Positions 35,701 through 49,262 of a DNA stretch of 64,000 nucleotides are shown here, piece by piece. The position numbers and the translations under genes are program-made. The DNA lies in the NCBI GenBank assembly GCA_038496675.1, contig CM076654.1, forward strand, positions 4,080,269 to 4,144,268. Reading direction: 5' to 3'. Position 1 is the first letter of the stretch. Each line of letters opens with the position of its first letter. This DNA comes from Rachycentron canadum (lineage: Eukaryota; Chordata; Actinopteri; Carangiformes; Rachycentridae). Below the pieces are notes generated by a model. That model saw only the letters and a program-made list of their open reading frames with translations. It was not told the DNA's origin and did not search any database.

Positions 35701-37098
35701 GAGGAAGTGGAGTAGTGTAGTAGTGTAAGTTGTAATGTGACTCAGACAGTCACGTTACTAACAACCAGTTACACCAAAGAACATCTAACCTTCAGGCAGA
35801 ATTTATTTTAACCCCAACTATGATATATACCCACACATAAGCGAGTCGTTTCTCTGCCAAATCGTGACCCTTCTTTACGCTTAACCATGTGTCTATTATT
35901 ATAACCACAACGACGAATGGCCAGATTCACCTACTGCTATTTCAGGAGATGCTGCTTTAGCTCATTTTAGAAGGAGGGACAAACTATCTCATTGGTTGGT
36001 TTTCTCCGGACAGCAGCGATACGTAAAACGCAGAGCAAAGGTGTCAGCACATTTCAAGCGCTCCTCTACTGCCGTGGTCTTTAAATCAGTTATGAACCTT
36101 ATATAAGAATTAAAATTCCCTTTCTGCTGTGCGTGCGAGCGAACTTGCTTATGCATTATTTATATTTTAAAGGATATCATATAGGCCTAACTAACTATAT
36201 AGCCAGGTCTAAAATGAAACTATTTGAGACTGACTTTGCACCATTTCTGAGACACACATGCCAGCACAGCTACAGTCTTATCTATTGCCTCTCTTTTTCT
36301 CTGGTGTTTGGTCATCTCTGCCTCTAATGTTCCAGGAGTCTGATCTGACATAATTACATCATTTATCGAGGTTGAAAGGTTTTTTTGCTCCTAATTATCT
36401 GCTAACAAGTGAACCTGACAACACACTCGTCACTCCAAATGTTAACATTTGCATTCAAGAAAATTTTAAAAAACCAAATGAGTCGTCAAATGATTAGTTG
36501 TGTGGAAAATCTCGCTCTATTGACATTACTTAATTTTGCAATCTTCCTTTCCTGCATAAAGTGTGACACAAAGACGACAAATCTTTAAACCAAACATATT
36601 TGTGCAGCTAAATCCCACTTATTTACATTTTCTGTCTCTATAGCCTCGCAGCGATTTTAACAGAGGAGACACCAACAGATGAACATGTAGAATAGAAACA
36701 GTGTGTTCGTGTCAGACAGAGAGTATATTTCCCCACCGTACCACCCTTTGGCTCCTGCAAATATTGGAAAAGCGCCTCAGAAAACAACTATTTGAGTTGA
36801 ATCTCAGATTGTGGACGCTTACAATTCCCGCGCTCAAAATACTCACAGGCGGGTGCGGGTTTGTGTCTGTAAACAACTTAAAGTAGAATTCATTTTCACT
36901 GCTAACTGATGGGTGTGACAATGCCTTATCTGTGCGAACGTAATGGACTATCAGTAGTAGATAATAGAATATTGATTGATAAAATGGTTATCATCAAATT
37001 TTCGCTCATATTTTCTGTGCACATAAACACACAGCTTGTGGAAGACAGTATCTGCTTCATCTGCTTCAGGGTACTTTCCCACCCTGATTCCCTCATCA

Positions 37099-37120
37099 GT
37101 GTGTGTGTGTGTGTGTGTTT

Positions 37121-37159
<39 letters not shown>
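37099..37159. repeat. (GT)n microsatellite, interrupted
   Basis: GT at 37099-37118, a TTGA interruption, then GT at 37123-37159. Confidence 0.95.
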
Positions 37160-37160
<1 letters not shown>

Positions 37161-37345
37161 ATCCTTTATGTCTGGGGATTTGGATGGAAAATCCCCATAT
37201 CTGACAGTAGAGTCCATTAAGATTCTGCACAACACGCTGGTCCAGGTTTCACTCGAGGGTGGAGGGGGTATTCTCTTGCTGTACTCTCTCTCTGCTTCTA
37301 CCCTCTATCTTGGTGCTCTGCCTTATATGTGGCACAAAGTCAGTC

Positions 37346-37348
<3 letters not shown>

Positions 37349-37424
<76 letters not shown>
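37349..37424. repeat. (CA)n microsatellite, interrupted once
   Basis: Long CA array with a single CT interruption near 37395, followed by a CT-rich stretch. It lies about 190 bp from the GT array at 37.1 kb in inverted dinucleotide sense, so the two could pair. Confidence 0.95.
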
Positions 37425-37427
<3 letters not shown>

Positions 37428-38554
37428 CAGTCATCTTTTTGTCTCTCTGCTGCACCTTCCCCGCTCTACACCTCTGTCTTCTCCCTCTCTCTTTCTCTCT
37501 CTATGCAACAGACTTGTTTTCTAGACTGTCAGTTGAGCTGCAATGTTACTGCGGCACAGTCCACTTCGAAAAAGTCAGTCCACCCCAGAGAGGGTTGTAT
37601 CACCCCCACCCCTCTCAAAAAAACATATGACAGCAGTGAACTGAAAGAATAGGAGACTAGACTTGGCAAGAATAGAATTTATCTCTTTGTCTTATTCAGT
37701 GTCAGTGGCTTTCAGTTTTTACATTAGGATGATGAACAGCATCAGAATCTCTTTGCTCTCAGGTGCTGTCCACATTTCACACTTCGCTCAAAGCTTAAAA
37801 CAGTTTCAGCTTTTACCTTGTTTGCCCCGACCTTTATACGTTCAACCAACAAGACGACAACCGCCCGAGATATTACCTGGAAGTGACTTATGGTCTCCTG
37901 TCAGAGAGCTCAGTCACCAGATCATGTTCTGCTCATTGGCTCAGCAGAAAGAGGCATTAACATGATGGTTGTTTGCTGCACAGTTTATGAAAAAATGCAT
38001 ACTGTAACAGTGAGTAACTATAACGGGTGATGCTGCTCTAACATATGTTTATTTACAGTTAGAAAACATTAGAAAACATTACTTTTACTTACTCAATTGT
38101 ACAAGAAGTCCACAGGGGCTGAGAAAGAATGACAGGATAGAAATGCATCGTCTCTGACTTCTGGACAGGGATCCGCCGCCATAATCAGTCAGTTAAGAGA
38201 TAAAAAGAAAATGCACTGGAGACTGAGCTTACACAATTAACTTTCTGCAACAAGTAACTGTATAGATTGCAAGTCTGCACTCTCTGTCTCTGGGAATGGG
38301 AGAATTTACAACAATCCAGATGTGATTTAAGACCCTCTCATTTCAACTTAACCACATACTTCACTGGCATATTATAGTTAAGGTGCTCTGGACTGTAAAG
38401 GCCGTCATAAAGCAGAGCAGACAGTGGGAAAGGTGCACAGAAGTGGTGTTCAGGCTGATTATGACATGCAGGAAAGGACTTGGGGCAAAGGAAAAAACTA
38501 CTGGTATGCAGAAGAAAGGACAGGGTGTGGAATAAGAGAAGACGTGACAGCGGG

Positions 38555-39045
38555 TTTGTTAGCTGCCGTTTTGAAGCCTTGAGTTTGTAATTTGATCGTT
38601 ACCATGTTGGATTTTTGAAACCACAAGGATTCATATTTGGAGAAGAGGGCGGAGTTGAGGAGTGAGGGGTGGATCTGACCTGCTCTGTTCTCTACCCTGA
38701 TTGGGTGGCACAGTCTGTCAATCAAACAGTTGCAACACCCTAACGCATACCCTGATTTATGGTCTATTTTCCTCTACATGGGACCATAATTTAAAAAATG
38801 AACATCATGTTGTATTGAAGACTTGATACTAGAGACTGAGACCATAAACTTGTGAGGAAAATGTTTACTGAGCTAATAAATCAAGTGAGAATTAGGGACA
38901 TTTTCCCATAGACTCCAATACAATCTGACTTTTTTTGGAGTTGCCCCCTGATGGTCATTAGATAAAATGCAGGTTTCGGGCACTTCAGCATTGCCTTTAC
39001 TTTTCAGACCCAGAGTCCATGTCCACTTTTATATACAGTCTTTGC
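38555..39045. repeat. teleost dispersed repeat (CTGTCAATCAAAC...GGACCATAATTTA family)
   Basis: It shows, in order, AGCCTTGAGTTTGTAATTTG, GGCGGAGTTGAGG, TCTGTCAATCAAACAGTTGC, TGATTTATGGTCTATTTTCC, ATGGGACCATAATTTA, ATGAACATCATGTTGTATTG, AATAAATCAAGTGAGAATTA, TTGCCCCCTGATGGTCATTA and TATATACAGTCTTTG. I know this string of blocks as one of the most frequent dispersed repeats in percomorph fish. This copy is nearly full length with modest divergence. Confidence 0.8.
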
Positions 39046-42000
39046 TTCTGGACAAAAAAAAATGCTTCCTGCTACGTTTATCCCACAGATAATGATGTGA
39101 AAAGATACTGATAGCCAGACTAGCAAAGATTATGGAGGAATCCATTTAAAAACATCACAGAGTAATTAGATGAATAAATTACATACACAGGTTGTTAAAC
39201 TTAATTACAGGTTTTACACCTTATATGGATCTTTTATATCTTTTTTTGTGGACTGCTGCAGGTGAAAGTCTTTGACAATCTGACTGCTCTCACTGATCAT
39301 TTACAGAGAAATAATATTCCTCAAAAAGGAATCTTCTTCCTATCATCTAGTTTTTTTTTTTTCAGTCACACACTCCTCTCATCCTGCTGTTACACATCTC
39401 TAATGAACACATCTGAATTCACAGAGAAATACCCATCACACACTTGTGCTACAACAACCAGGACAAATTTATTGATATCTGATTCAAAAACATGAGTCTT
39501 TTACACATTGTCAATAATTAGTGAGTTGAATGTTTACGCAGTTTTGCGCAGAAATTTAACTGAGTCCTGGATTTCTGTTATTTTAAATCTATCATTTGAT
39601 CTTATGAGTTGTATTTCCTGCTTCTTTTCATGAGAAAATTAAAATCTCAGCTTTGCCTTTCTGTCGAGATCCCCGCACATTCATCTCCTCCAGACCTGCG
39701 CGAGAAGCAGATTCTCGATCAGAGGACGTTACCTCCCGAGCTGACGGCACCTCACCGTTCTCTGGGGCACATTCCTTTGATGTGCATTTTTCAAGTGAAG
39801 TCTATGCCCTTGTTGCCTGAAGTTTCTTGAAGGGAAATATTTATGGCATTAAAAAGAAAGATGGAGCACTCTGGGGTGTCCGTAATTGGTGCTGGTGGGT
39901 AATCATTTAAGATAATTTTGTCAGTGTGCTGAGGCGCCGTTGTCGGGGGTCCAATGTCAGAGGATTTCTACTATGGGTATAAATAAAGCTCTAGTAGTTT
40001 GGATAAATAAACAAGGAGCAGCTAATGGGGTGTCATGATGAAATTACTTTGGGGAGACAAAAGTAACAGTCTAAAAATCTTTGCTTAACTAGTTCTCCAA
40101 CCTTAATGACAAAATAGGTGGATTTTCATTGTCTTTCTTAAATAACCAATATAAATGTTTTCTGATTTGATGTGAATATCATCAGCCCGAAATAATTTGT
40201 CAAAATTTCCCTAAACTGTTACAATAAAGTTCATATGTGGCTGATGAGGAACTTATGGTTTCAAGTTAATGGTTTGAACTGCTTTCCCACTGACGTGAGC
40301 GTTGGAGTTGGATCCAGGGTCCCGTCTGTGGTTTGGTTTAGGTAACAAAAGCTTGTATCAATGCCTCAGCTATGACACGAGGCCTGGTAAAACTGCATAG
40401 CAAAGTCATTGTTCTCAGCAATGGTTGTATAACTGACATGTATGGCACCAGACTGAGAGGAGGGGACCAATATTGGCCAAAAAAGAGGCCTAGCAGGGTA
40501 AACTAAAGGCCTTGTGTGAGCCAATGCAGTGGGCAAAAATTCACAGATGAACCCAAACAAAGACCTTAAAAACTCTGGTTCTTTTCCAATTTATTGATGG
40601 GTGTGTTTGTGATACCATTATCTCCACAATGCTGGCTTTCCTCTAGAACAAAGAAGTTTTTCTGTCTTCATGAACCAGCCTCAGTTTGCTGTATAATCTT
40701 GCATTTTACTCTCAATCTATTTGACTGCACCAGACTCTCTCTGTCGCAGTGTATTATTTTATCTTACAACAGATATTGAGTGTTAGAGAGTATTGCAGGA
40801 CAGTGAGTCATAGTAAAGTGTTGTAGACATTTCTGAAGATCTACTGGCATAATTTTCTGCATTTTGTGTCTGAAGTCATTAAAACAGACCACGGTCTTTC
40901 CCAAACATAAACAAGTTGTCAGTGCCGAAACATAACCAAAAGAAAAAGCTTGATAAGGATGAAACCACTGCCTGCATTACCAAAATTGAATTGTAACTTT
41001 ATTGCTTCGCTCTGTCGTGTGGAGAGCTTGAGAAAAGCTCAGCCTTCCGTTTCAACCTTTCAAGTGGGAGCACGGGCGGCAGCCAATCAAATCAAATCAC
41101 GTTCCAACGCAAATCAAACGCTCCAGTGCAGATGCTATTCTGGTTGTGGAGTTTATTTCCTGTGTACTCCCCTCTAGCGTTGCGTTGAGCATTACGGCTC
41201 AATTTAATTTCCAAGACAGTGTTGCAAAGTGGCGTACTTTGTTGATCTAACCATCTTAACTCAACAGCTAGGAAAATAAACAAATCATTTTAAAGCTGGA
41301 CTAATTAACGTTTCTCTTTTAGCAATGGGTCAAATGACTATGTGCCATGTGAAAGAGGTTATTTCAGGTGATGAATCCAACCATTGCCAAATAATCACCT
41401 TAAGTGTTTTATGAGCTTGTGAGCTAATAGTTTAGCTACTCACTGCGTTGCTACCTGCCCAGCATCAATGGCAGCTGGTGCACATGGTGAAGGGTTTTAG
41501 CGACTGAGCTAGATAATTCTCTCAGGTAAAACGGTGCGGTGCTACGGCACGAGACCTCAGTGCAGATCAGTCTATCACTGGCGCATTGAGCTGGTAACCT
41601 TCAGCATAAAACCATTTACACATACAATTAATCATGCTGGTGGGCACTCGCAGAGAACTCGTGACAAATGACAATACGGCAGCGAGCTCTTCACCAAATT
41701 GCAGCACAAGTGATTTCCTTTAACCGGACGCATACATCACCATGAGAAACGAGAATGAGCGCTCCTGCACTCATTCTGCCTCCTGTTAGCAGTCAATGAA
41801 AAGCCAAAGGCGCCTCAAGGCCACATGTGTCGCACTGATATCTACACTTCACCAGCTTCAAAAGGCGTCGTTGTGCTTTCTTCGCGCACCTTTAGGTGCA
41901 AAAAAAAAAAAAAAGGATCTCAAGATGTTTGTTTTTTAATGATCTGAGCACATTCGGCAGTCTGCACACTGTGAAAGGCTTCAAGAAGCCCACTCACATT

Positions 42001-45000
42001 ATGGAAAAATATTGTTCCAACAGATGGTTACTGAAACAACTGCTGAGAGGTTTTTAAATGTTTTTGCCAGTTTAGAGAGTATCTCAAAATTGCAATGTTT
42101 CCAGGAGACTAATTGCCTATTCTGAATTACCCATATCGCCTAATTAAGTTTTGGAAATCAGGCAAACATTTCCACATTTAGCCAAATATTGTCAGAGCAA
42201 TGATTTAAATATGTACTTATGACATACCAAATAAGTCAGATCTCAAAATGCGAGGAGAATAAATATTAAGAGGAATGCTATACTGCATTTTACAGCAGCA
42301 GCCATCACGTGAGTGATATTATGATCTGAAAAAAACACTAGGATTGTGTTGAATTAATTAGCCTTGCATCCATAACATGGGCCAACAGCTGGAGTGTGAA
42401 ATAGACCCAAACATGCCTTAATCCCCCTTTGATTTAATCATGGTGTTTTGTTTTTCCTCTCTGTGCAGAATATTCGCATCATCCTCACACACATATACTC
42501 GTTTTTCCACTTGTTTTTGAAAGTAGACACGTGGCATTTCATGTGCAACAGTTGCTTGTTTTTTGACAGCGAAACGTCGAAGGACACCATGGGCCTGGAG
42601 GAGTCCTCCCCAGAAAAGGCTTTGAAGTGAGGGATCTTCGAAAGCGTGAGGCTGCACGTTCAGCGGCAGCAGCAGAGAGAGGAGGGGCTTGGTAGAACTT
42701 ATGTAAATCTCCCAGATGGTAATGACTGCGTTTGATCGATGGCAGTGTGGAAAGACTCTGGAAACAAAGTGATAAAAGGGGGGTTACATCACTAGAGAAT
42801 GTTTTCTTTAACTGTCACAGATGTTATGCATGATTTTAATATTTGAAAAGGTTATCTAGAGGACATCTGCATGATCAAATAATTATTCTCTCAAATCCAC
42901 AAGTACATGCATATGTATATACGCAAGGAACAAACTTTGTGTCCTTGAAGCAAAAAAAAAAAAAAAAAAGAAAAAGGAAGAAGAAGGAAATTTCGTACAT
43001 TTTCTGTTAAAACACTGTTCACCCAACCGTAAAAGCCAGACAGCAGGAACTCCTTGTAACACACCTTCGGCTTTTTCGTTTTCGCTACACATTCTCATTC
43101 ATCTCACCTTGTTTATTTTTCCACTACTTCTGAGGGTAATGGAAACGGGCAGGAGAGCCAATTGTAGACGATCCCAATGAAATTACCTCTGCAGAACAAG
43201 GCGCACATCAGCTCCCAAGCCGGCTAGGCCCTCAGTATTGATAGCCCCCAGATGAAACTGCTTCCCAATTAAACTCACTCATGTGTTAAAAAAAAGTCAG
43301 TTAAAGAAAAAAAAAACAAAAACAAAAAAAAAACAAAAATGTGTACGAGTACAGGCCAGAGGGAGACAAATGGCAATTTCACCCAATGCACTTTTTCTTC
43401 TTTTTCTTGTCTAGTTTCATTGAAAGCCTCGGTGAAATAATTGGCACATAATTGGCTTTTTGGCAGCTGTGGCAAACAGTAAGCATGACTGCGAGAAGCA
43501 ATTTCCAGGGGACAGGCGCCTTAAACAAAATTTATAATGTGTATTAATGATGCAATTAAAGTAGAGATGATAGTATGAAATATGCCTTTTTCTAAATGTA
43601 GTTTGCTTTATTGCTTTATTTTTGCAGCCAATTTATTATTTAATGATTGAGCTATACCTCCCTTACATGCATTGTATCGTGTGTGTTAATATGTTCTGGG
43701 AAAACGCCAGCAGGATCTTTATCTCCACAGATAGCGAGATACATCCGGCAACATGCTTGTGCTTGTTCTGGCCCGGTATCCTCCCCTGTTCCACGGCCCA
43801 AGTCTGGGCCATATACAGTGTGATAGTCAGATGGCGCTAAGGCATCTGGACCAGTTCTGGCACACACACAGAAAATAGTCCAGATGTCAGTCAACACTGG
43901 AGGATAACAGCCGGAATCTACCCAGATGTGTGAGTTTATAGGCCAGACTCGGGCCATGGAACCAGGGTGTTTACTGGAGCACAGGTTTCATTTCGCTATC
44001 AGGGTCGTATCATACCCGTTGTGCGTCAGTGCTGCATCTGCAGAAGATCAACACTAACAAAATAATGCCTCATTATGATACTGCCACAAATGTTGTGTCT
44101 TTCCAAACCTAACTTATTGCAGTGAGCCACCCTCTCTGACGGGTGCCTCTGAGATGCTTGTAAGAAATTAGTCAAGTTAGTTTTATTTTGTTTGTACTGT
44201 CATGACTCAACGCTGCAATGTAAATATCACATGGAAAGTGACTCAGCTACAATTGTGAGTGGAAGGAATAATTTAAATGATTTTTCTAGAGGCATTAAAA
44301 GTCTTGTAGCTATTATACACAGAAATATATCACCATACCGGCAGGATCTAATCAAAGGCACAAGTAGATAAACAAAAGCTAATGTTTACGAGTATTTTTT
44401 TTATTATTGAACCAATCTGCAATCTTCTATAGGCCGTCAACACAGTTAGCCTAAGGCACAGCTACTGGAAGACAGACACACAATCTCAGTCACCAGGAAT
44501 CCATCCATGTATCTGTAACAGACATGCTGCAGGAAATAAAAATAAAAAAAAAAAGAGGAAGAGGAAACTCTAAAGAGCGTTGGAGCTGATGGTATATCAG
44601 CGGACAGCTCTTTGCCCTGGGGTGTGCGTGTGTCTACTGGGGGTGACTGAGGTCTCCGACAGGGTTGCTAGACATTAAGAGACAAGCCAAGAGGTAAAGC
44701 GAATCCTGGAGTTTTGCCTGTGGCATCAAATACACGGGTGGACTTGTGAGCACCTGCTTCGGCGCTCGATGGGCATGAAATTGAACAGGGCAGTGGTGAC
44801 GCAGGGTATCATCGCGCGTTACTGGGGTTTTTTTTTTTCAAAGTGTTGTTTGCGGTGCTTCCACGGTCTTGCAACCGTGAATGAGTTCCACTTTGACAGC
44901 GTGCCAGTTACGCGGCGCACTGTTGTGCAGCCTAGTGTGTTGCACAAAATGCAAAGGAAAAGGTTTGTCCCACTTTGCTAATTAGCCTGGAGCTTTGATT

Positions 45001-45995
45001 GGGTTGTTGATAAATACAAATGACTCAGCACTTATTTCACCAGGTGCTGAGGCATCTGGCTTTCACTACTCATTTTGTGGCCTCTACTCTGTTTTGGAAC
45101 AAATACTCATCTACTGGCATTTCAACACACTCCCAGTCTCCTCCACCTGCTCACTGCTCACGCTTAACCACTCAGGAGTGGAGGACAGCAGTACAGCTCA
45201 ACAGCAGGTGTCAGAGCGCGATTCAGCTATGGAGGCTAACAAGCCTCATGCTTAGGCCAAAAATGAGATGTTAGTCCTTTATTCCTCCTCATTTGACCTT
45301 TTCTCCAGACACAGCAATATTAAAAGCCCTAACCATCAGCTGCGTGGCCTATCCTAAGTTATTCTTATAAGCATCAGTCTTGCAACCCTACATAAAATCA
45401 ACAGATAAAAAGACCACCCCCAAAAAAGCCATAAAATCACCCCTACCCGAGAGATGTAAATCTGCTCAATCTTTAATTTCAAGCTCCATTTTGCATTTCA
45501 AATTTTCATGTCTTTATGTCTTTCATTTTCTTTGGTCTTTTATTTCTATCCAATATTAATAGCCAGAGGACCCCTGTATAAATAAATGGCCACTTATTAA
45601 TAATACAAAGGTGCTGGTCAAGAGCTTAGAAACTGAAAAGACACTTTCTCTCTTTAGCTTCCTTGAAAGAATGTATGCCATGGGGTTAATGATTTTCTGA
45701 ACACTTTCTGATTACATTTCTTGCTTTCAGTCATATCGCTATTATTAACACTCATATTCTTATTATGCAGTCACACTTGGGCTTTGTGGCATTTTACTGC
45801 AACTTGCACTGGATTATTGCTATTGCCATGTCAATGATTGCTGTATCCCCAGGCATGAAAACAAAAGAGGCTCTAATGGACCATTCGCTAACCCCCCCAC
45901 CCCCCAGTTATCCAAAGCTTAGCCACCATAAAAGGCACAACATCTCTGTTAGTCTTTGGATTTCTCCACACGCTGAAACAGTGATATTCAGTGTG
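39046..45995. other. intergenic DNA, right-central part
   Basis: No gene is recognised. It contains poly-A and CAAAAA-rich patches (about 41899-41913, 42950-42970, 43294-43339). Complex single-copy-looking stretches at 39.66-39.95 and 43.38-43.60 kb are candidates for conserved non-coding sequence; a palindromic CCAGATG/GGGCCA repeat lies at 43.8-44.0 kb. Confidence 0.65.
43786..43985. repeat. degenerate CCAGA/GGGCCA-type repeat
   Basis: Recurring short blocks in both orientations: CCCAAGTCTGGGCCATAT, CATCTGGACCAGTTCTGG, AGTCCAGATGTCAGTC, CTACCCAGATGTGTGAG and GGCCAGACTCGGGCCATGG. The pattern resembles a fish repeat built of GGCCCAGAT-like units. Copy number per unit is low and boundaries are uncertain. 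Confidence 0.45.
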
Positions 45996-46200
45996 TGAAG
46001 GGGATCTATTATGCTCATTTCCAGCTCTATATTTTTATTCTGGGACTCAACTAGAGCAGCTTTGCATGGTTCATAATTCAAAAATAATACCTTTTTATCT
46101 GATACTGCCCCTCAATTGAGCTGCTAACTGAAACAGGCAATATTAGCTCTGAGCTCTTTATGGCCCCCGCCCTACAAGCCCATTTTCATCTCATTATCCA
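45996..46200. repeat. teleost dispersed repeat, end related to the 18.3 kb family
   Basis: It reads GGGATCTATTATGCTCATTT, then CCAGCTCTATATTTTTATTC, a GGGACTCAACTAGA block, then TTTTTATCTGATACTGCCCC. This looks like the inverted terminus of the AAAGGTCC repeat family (consensus TATCATGCTCATTTTCAGG). Strongly decayed. Confidence 0.5.
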
Positions 46201-46710
46201 ACTTCTGCAAAGTGAGTTGCAGCACCCATCCATGTTTACTTGTTTGTACCCTATTTATTTTAAGCTTCCCAAACCTACCCAGCCTTACCTCATAGCCCAA
46301 GGACTCCATTAACTAACTTTTTTGTGCGTTACAAAAAATTAAAATATAATTAAAATGTTCATACCTATGACATCCACGCATATGAAAGCTGGCCACGCAA
46401 TATTTCAGCTAAAGCCAGCAGCTCCGGTACAGCAGTGTTACATTTAGTCCTCCCTCTAAAAGCCTTTTCAAATTTATGATGGCATAAAACAATACTTCTA
46501 TTTTACTTCCATATAATCTACATAGATCATCATCAACTAACTAACTAGGATTTAACTGACATATAGCCATAAAGCATATATTTGAAATTCTACAACTTTT
46601 TTTCTACTAAGGTTAGCATGCTAACCAGCTAGCCTCGGCCAAGTTTGGCTGTTTTGCCACTTTCCGATACCGAATCACTGCGGAGTCCAGTCTGCCCCCA
46701 CTGCTCAAAA

Positions 46711-46711
<1 letters not shown>

Positions 46712-46777
<66 letters not shown>

Positions 46778-47155
46778 NNNNNNNNNNNNNNNNNNNNNNN
46801 NNNNNNNNNNNNNNNNNNNNNNNNNNNNNNNNNNNNNNNNNNNNNNNNNNNNNNNNNNNNNNNNNNNNNNNNNNNNNNNNNNNNNNNNNNNNNNNNNNNN
46901 NNNNNNNNNNNNNNNNNNNNNNNNNNNNNNNNNNNNNNNNNNNNNNNNNNNNNNNNNNNNNNNNNNNNNNNNNNNNNNNNNNNNNNNNNNNNNNNNNNNN
47001 NNNNNNNNNNNNNNNNNNNNNNNNNNNNNNNNNNNNNNNNNNNNNNNNNNNNNNNNNNNNNNNNNNNNNNNNNNNNNNNNNNNNNNNNNNNNNNNNNNNN
47101 NNNNNNNNNNNNNNNNNNNNNNNNNNNNNNNNNNNNNNNNNNNNNNNNNNNNNNN

Positions 47156-47193
<38 letters not shown>
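46712..47193. repeat. (CA)n(TA)n microsatellite spanning an assembly gap
   Basis: CA repeat at 46712-46760, TA repeat at 46761-46777, 378 N at 46778-47155, then TA repeat at 47156-47193. The unassembled part is probably more (TA)n. Confidence 0.95.
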
Positions 47194-47194
<1 letters not shown>

Positions 47195-49075
47195 CTTCTT
47201 TTCGTGTAAATACAACATGACTGACAAATACTGGTAATTTAACAACTGTTAATGCCAATATTGGCTATGTAGTTAGCAAAACTTACAAATGGGTCCTTTA
47301 ATTGTTCAATATCAATATCCCACCATTATTGTAAACTAACTATGTGCTGTGTGAGAAGAGTTAACCTGACAAGTGTAGCAGCAGTAACTAAGAGGAGCCT
47401 GGCATAGCAAACATTGACTTATAGTAATACTATACATATACTCTAGGTAGGTAAAAAACATTGTCTCCATATCAGAAACAGAATATATATAGTCTACTAC
47501 TAATCAAATATCAGTGTTCATGCAGCCTCAACTCATGTAGACGAATCATGTCTGATATGGTTTTATATAGCACAGACTGAATAATAAGGTGTCCCTTGTA
47601 CTGAGTCAGTGGTGGCAGCAAATAGACATCTATGCAAATCAATGACGTCTGTGAGAAGCAAAGAGGTGACAAGCCAGAAAATGTTACATTCCCCGAATGC
47701 CAACAAATAGGTCACCAAACCACAACCTACAATGAGGAGGAGAGGAAGTGGGGTGATGCGATTCATTGGGCAGATAAAGAGAAAAATAAGGCAGAATATA
47801 TGGGACATACCGACAGATGCTGCTGAGCCGAGATATTATTACTAAAATATTCTCATTATGCTGCCCTTAGACGGGTTCCCGACACTTCACAATATGGCTA
47901 GTTAACGTTGTGAGTTTTGATGTGTCTAAGTGAGTCATATGACTGAAAGAAAGGTTTCTTCTTTCCTTTGAGCTTTTGTCTAATTTTCTGTTTTGGTGGT
48001 CGCTGAAAACGAGGCAGAGAAAGCGAAATAGAACAGAAGAGAAGTATGAAATCAGAAAAGAGAAAAAGATGACAAGAGTGAGGGAGAAGGGGGAAAAAAA
48101 AGATTCCTTGCACGAATATGGATTTTAGGCAGGAGAGAAAATGCATAAAGCAGAATTGAAATGTGCCGTTTCACTGCCAGACTAAAAATAGGAACCAGGC
48201 AGGAGCACTTCCAGAGCTGACAGTGTTTTGAGTTCTGTTTCTTTAGCTGTTAAGAAACAGAGAAAGAGGGACAGCGAGAGAGTAGAAGCCTTTGCCAAGT
48301 GTGTGTGTGTGAATCCCTTACGCTCAACTAGGGATTTTGGGATGTCTGCCACCAGGATGTTCGAAGGATAGCAGCCTGAAGAGAAAGAGAGGCACATGAA
48401 TGAACAATGCAACTGACATCACTACACAGTAAGACAGCCTTCTGTGCTGCATTCTGCCCCAATCTCTGCCTGTTACATAACACTATGTTACATCCAAACT
48501 CCCCAGAGTACAAATAAACCAAAGCTGGCATACTTGGATTCAGTAACAGTTCCTTATTTTAGTTTCTCCAGTTTTGAAATAGCACTTAGTGTAAAAAAAG
48601 ATAAGAGTGGTCAATTTTTTTCTTATTTTCCCTACCCAGAGCCCTTTAATTCCTTATGAAGATGGGAATTGTAGTCTGTAACAACCACTACTCAAGCAGA
48701 AAGTAATTTGTATTTACCATTATTTACATATTGGAGGTAATTCTTTGGTTTGCTGGTGAGTTATTTGTGGCCATAAGATAATATAGGTTGGACGGATTCA
48801 AAAACAAAGTGCACAGTTTATGCTTATGGAAATTAGATGATTTTTTTTTTCCATCAAAAACATTAGGCTTTGATTATACAGACAATACTTTTTAGTAGGC
48901 TCAATAGTTGATTTTGGTATTTTCATGGGATTTATTGACAAACACAACTTTAAATCTCCAGTAAGCTTTATGGGGTTGATGTGGGTAACTCAGCACAGTT
49001 TCCTTTCACAGATATTTAAGCATACGGTGCACCATGAGCATTCATTTTGGTTTGTTTTTGTTTTATTGGGTTTTC

Positions 49076-49262
49076 ATTCTGTTTTGGTCTCCACCAACTC
49101 CTGAGGGAAATATTTGACCCTTTAGCTGCCAAATGTCCATATTCAGCGGCTCATTGATTTTGTCCGTTGCCCATCTGGTGCTGTGCTGGTGCTGGTAACA
49201 TTCATTGTTGCTACAAACAGCAATTTGCTGTGTATGAATATTTTGCCTCAGAGCAGTGAAGT
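49076..49262. repeat. teleost dispersed repeat (CTAAATGCTCCAC family), copy 3
   Basis: It contains TTTTGGTCTCCACCAACTCC followed by TGAGGGAAATATTTGACC, then CTTTAGCTGCCAAATG and TTTGTCCGTTGC. This is the best-preserved 5' part of the three copies. Confidence 0.6.

Larger units (their letters stand above)
35701..38554. other. intergenic DNA between repeats
   Basis: No gene is recognised. Contents are AT-rich single-copy-looking sequence and two long GT/CA arrays at about 37.1 and 37.35-37.42 kb, followed by a CT-rich stretch to 37.5 kb. All longer frames here are driven by the CA/GT arrays. Confidence 0.7.

Noticed and set aside
37123..37652. Frames of 107-133 codons rich in Thr-His or Cys-Val
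   Set aside because: Translation of CA/GT microsatellites.
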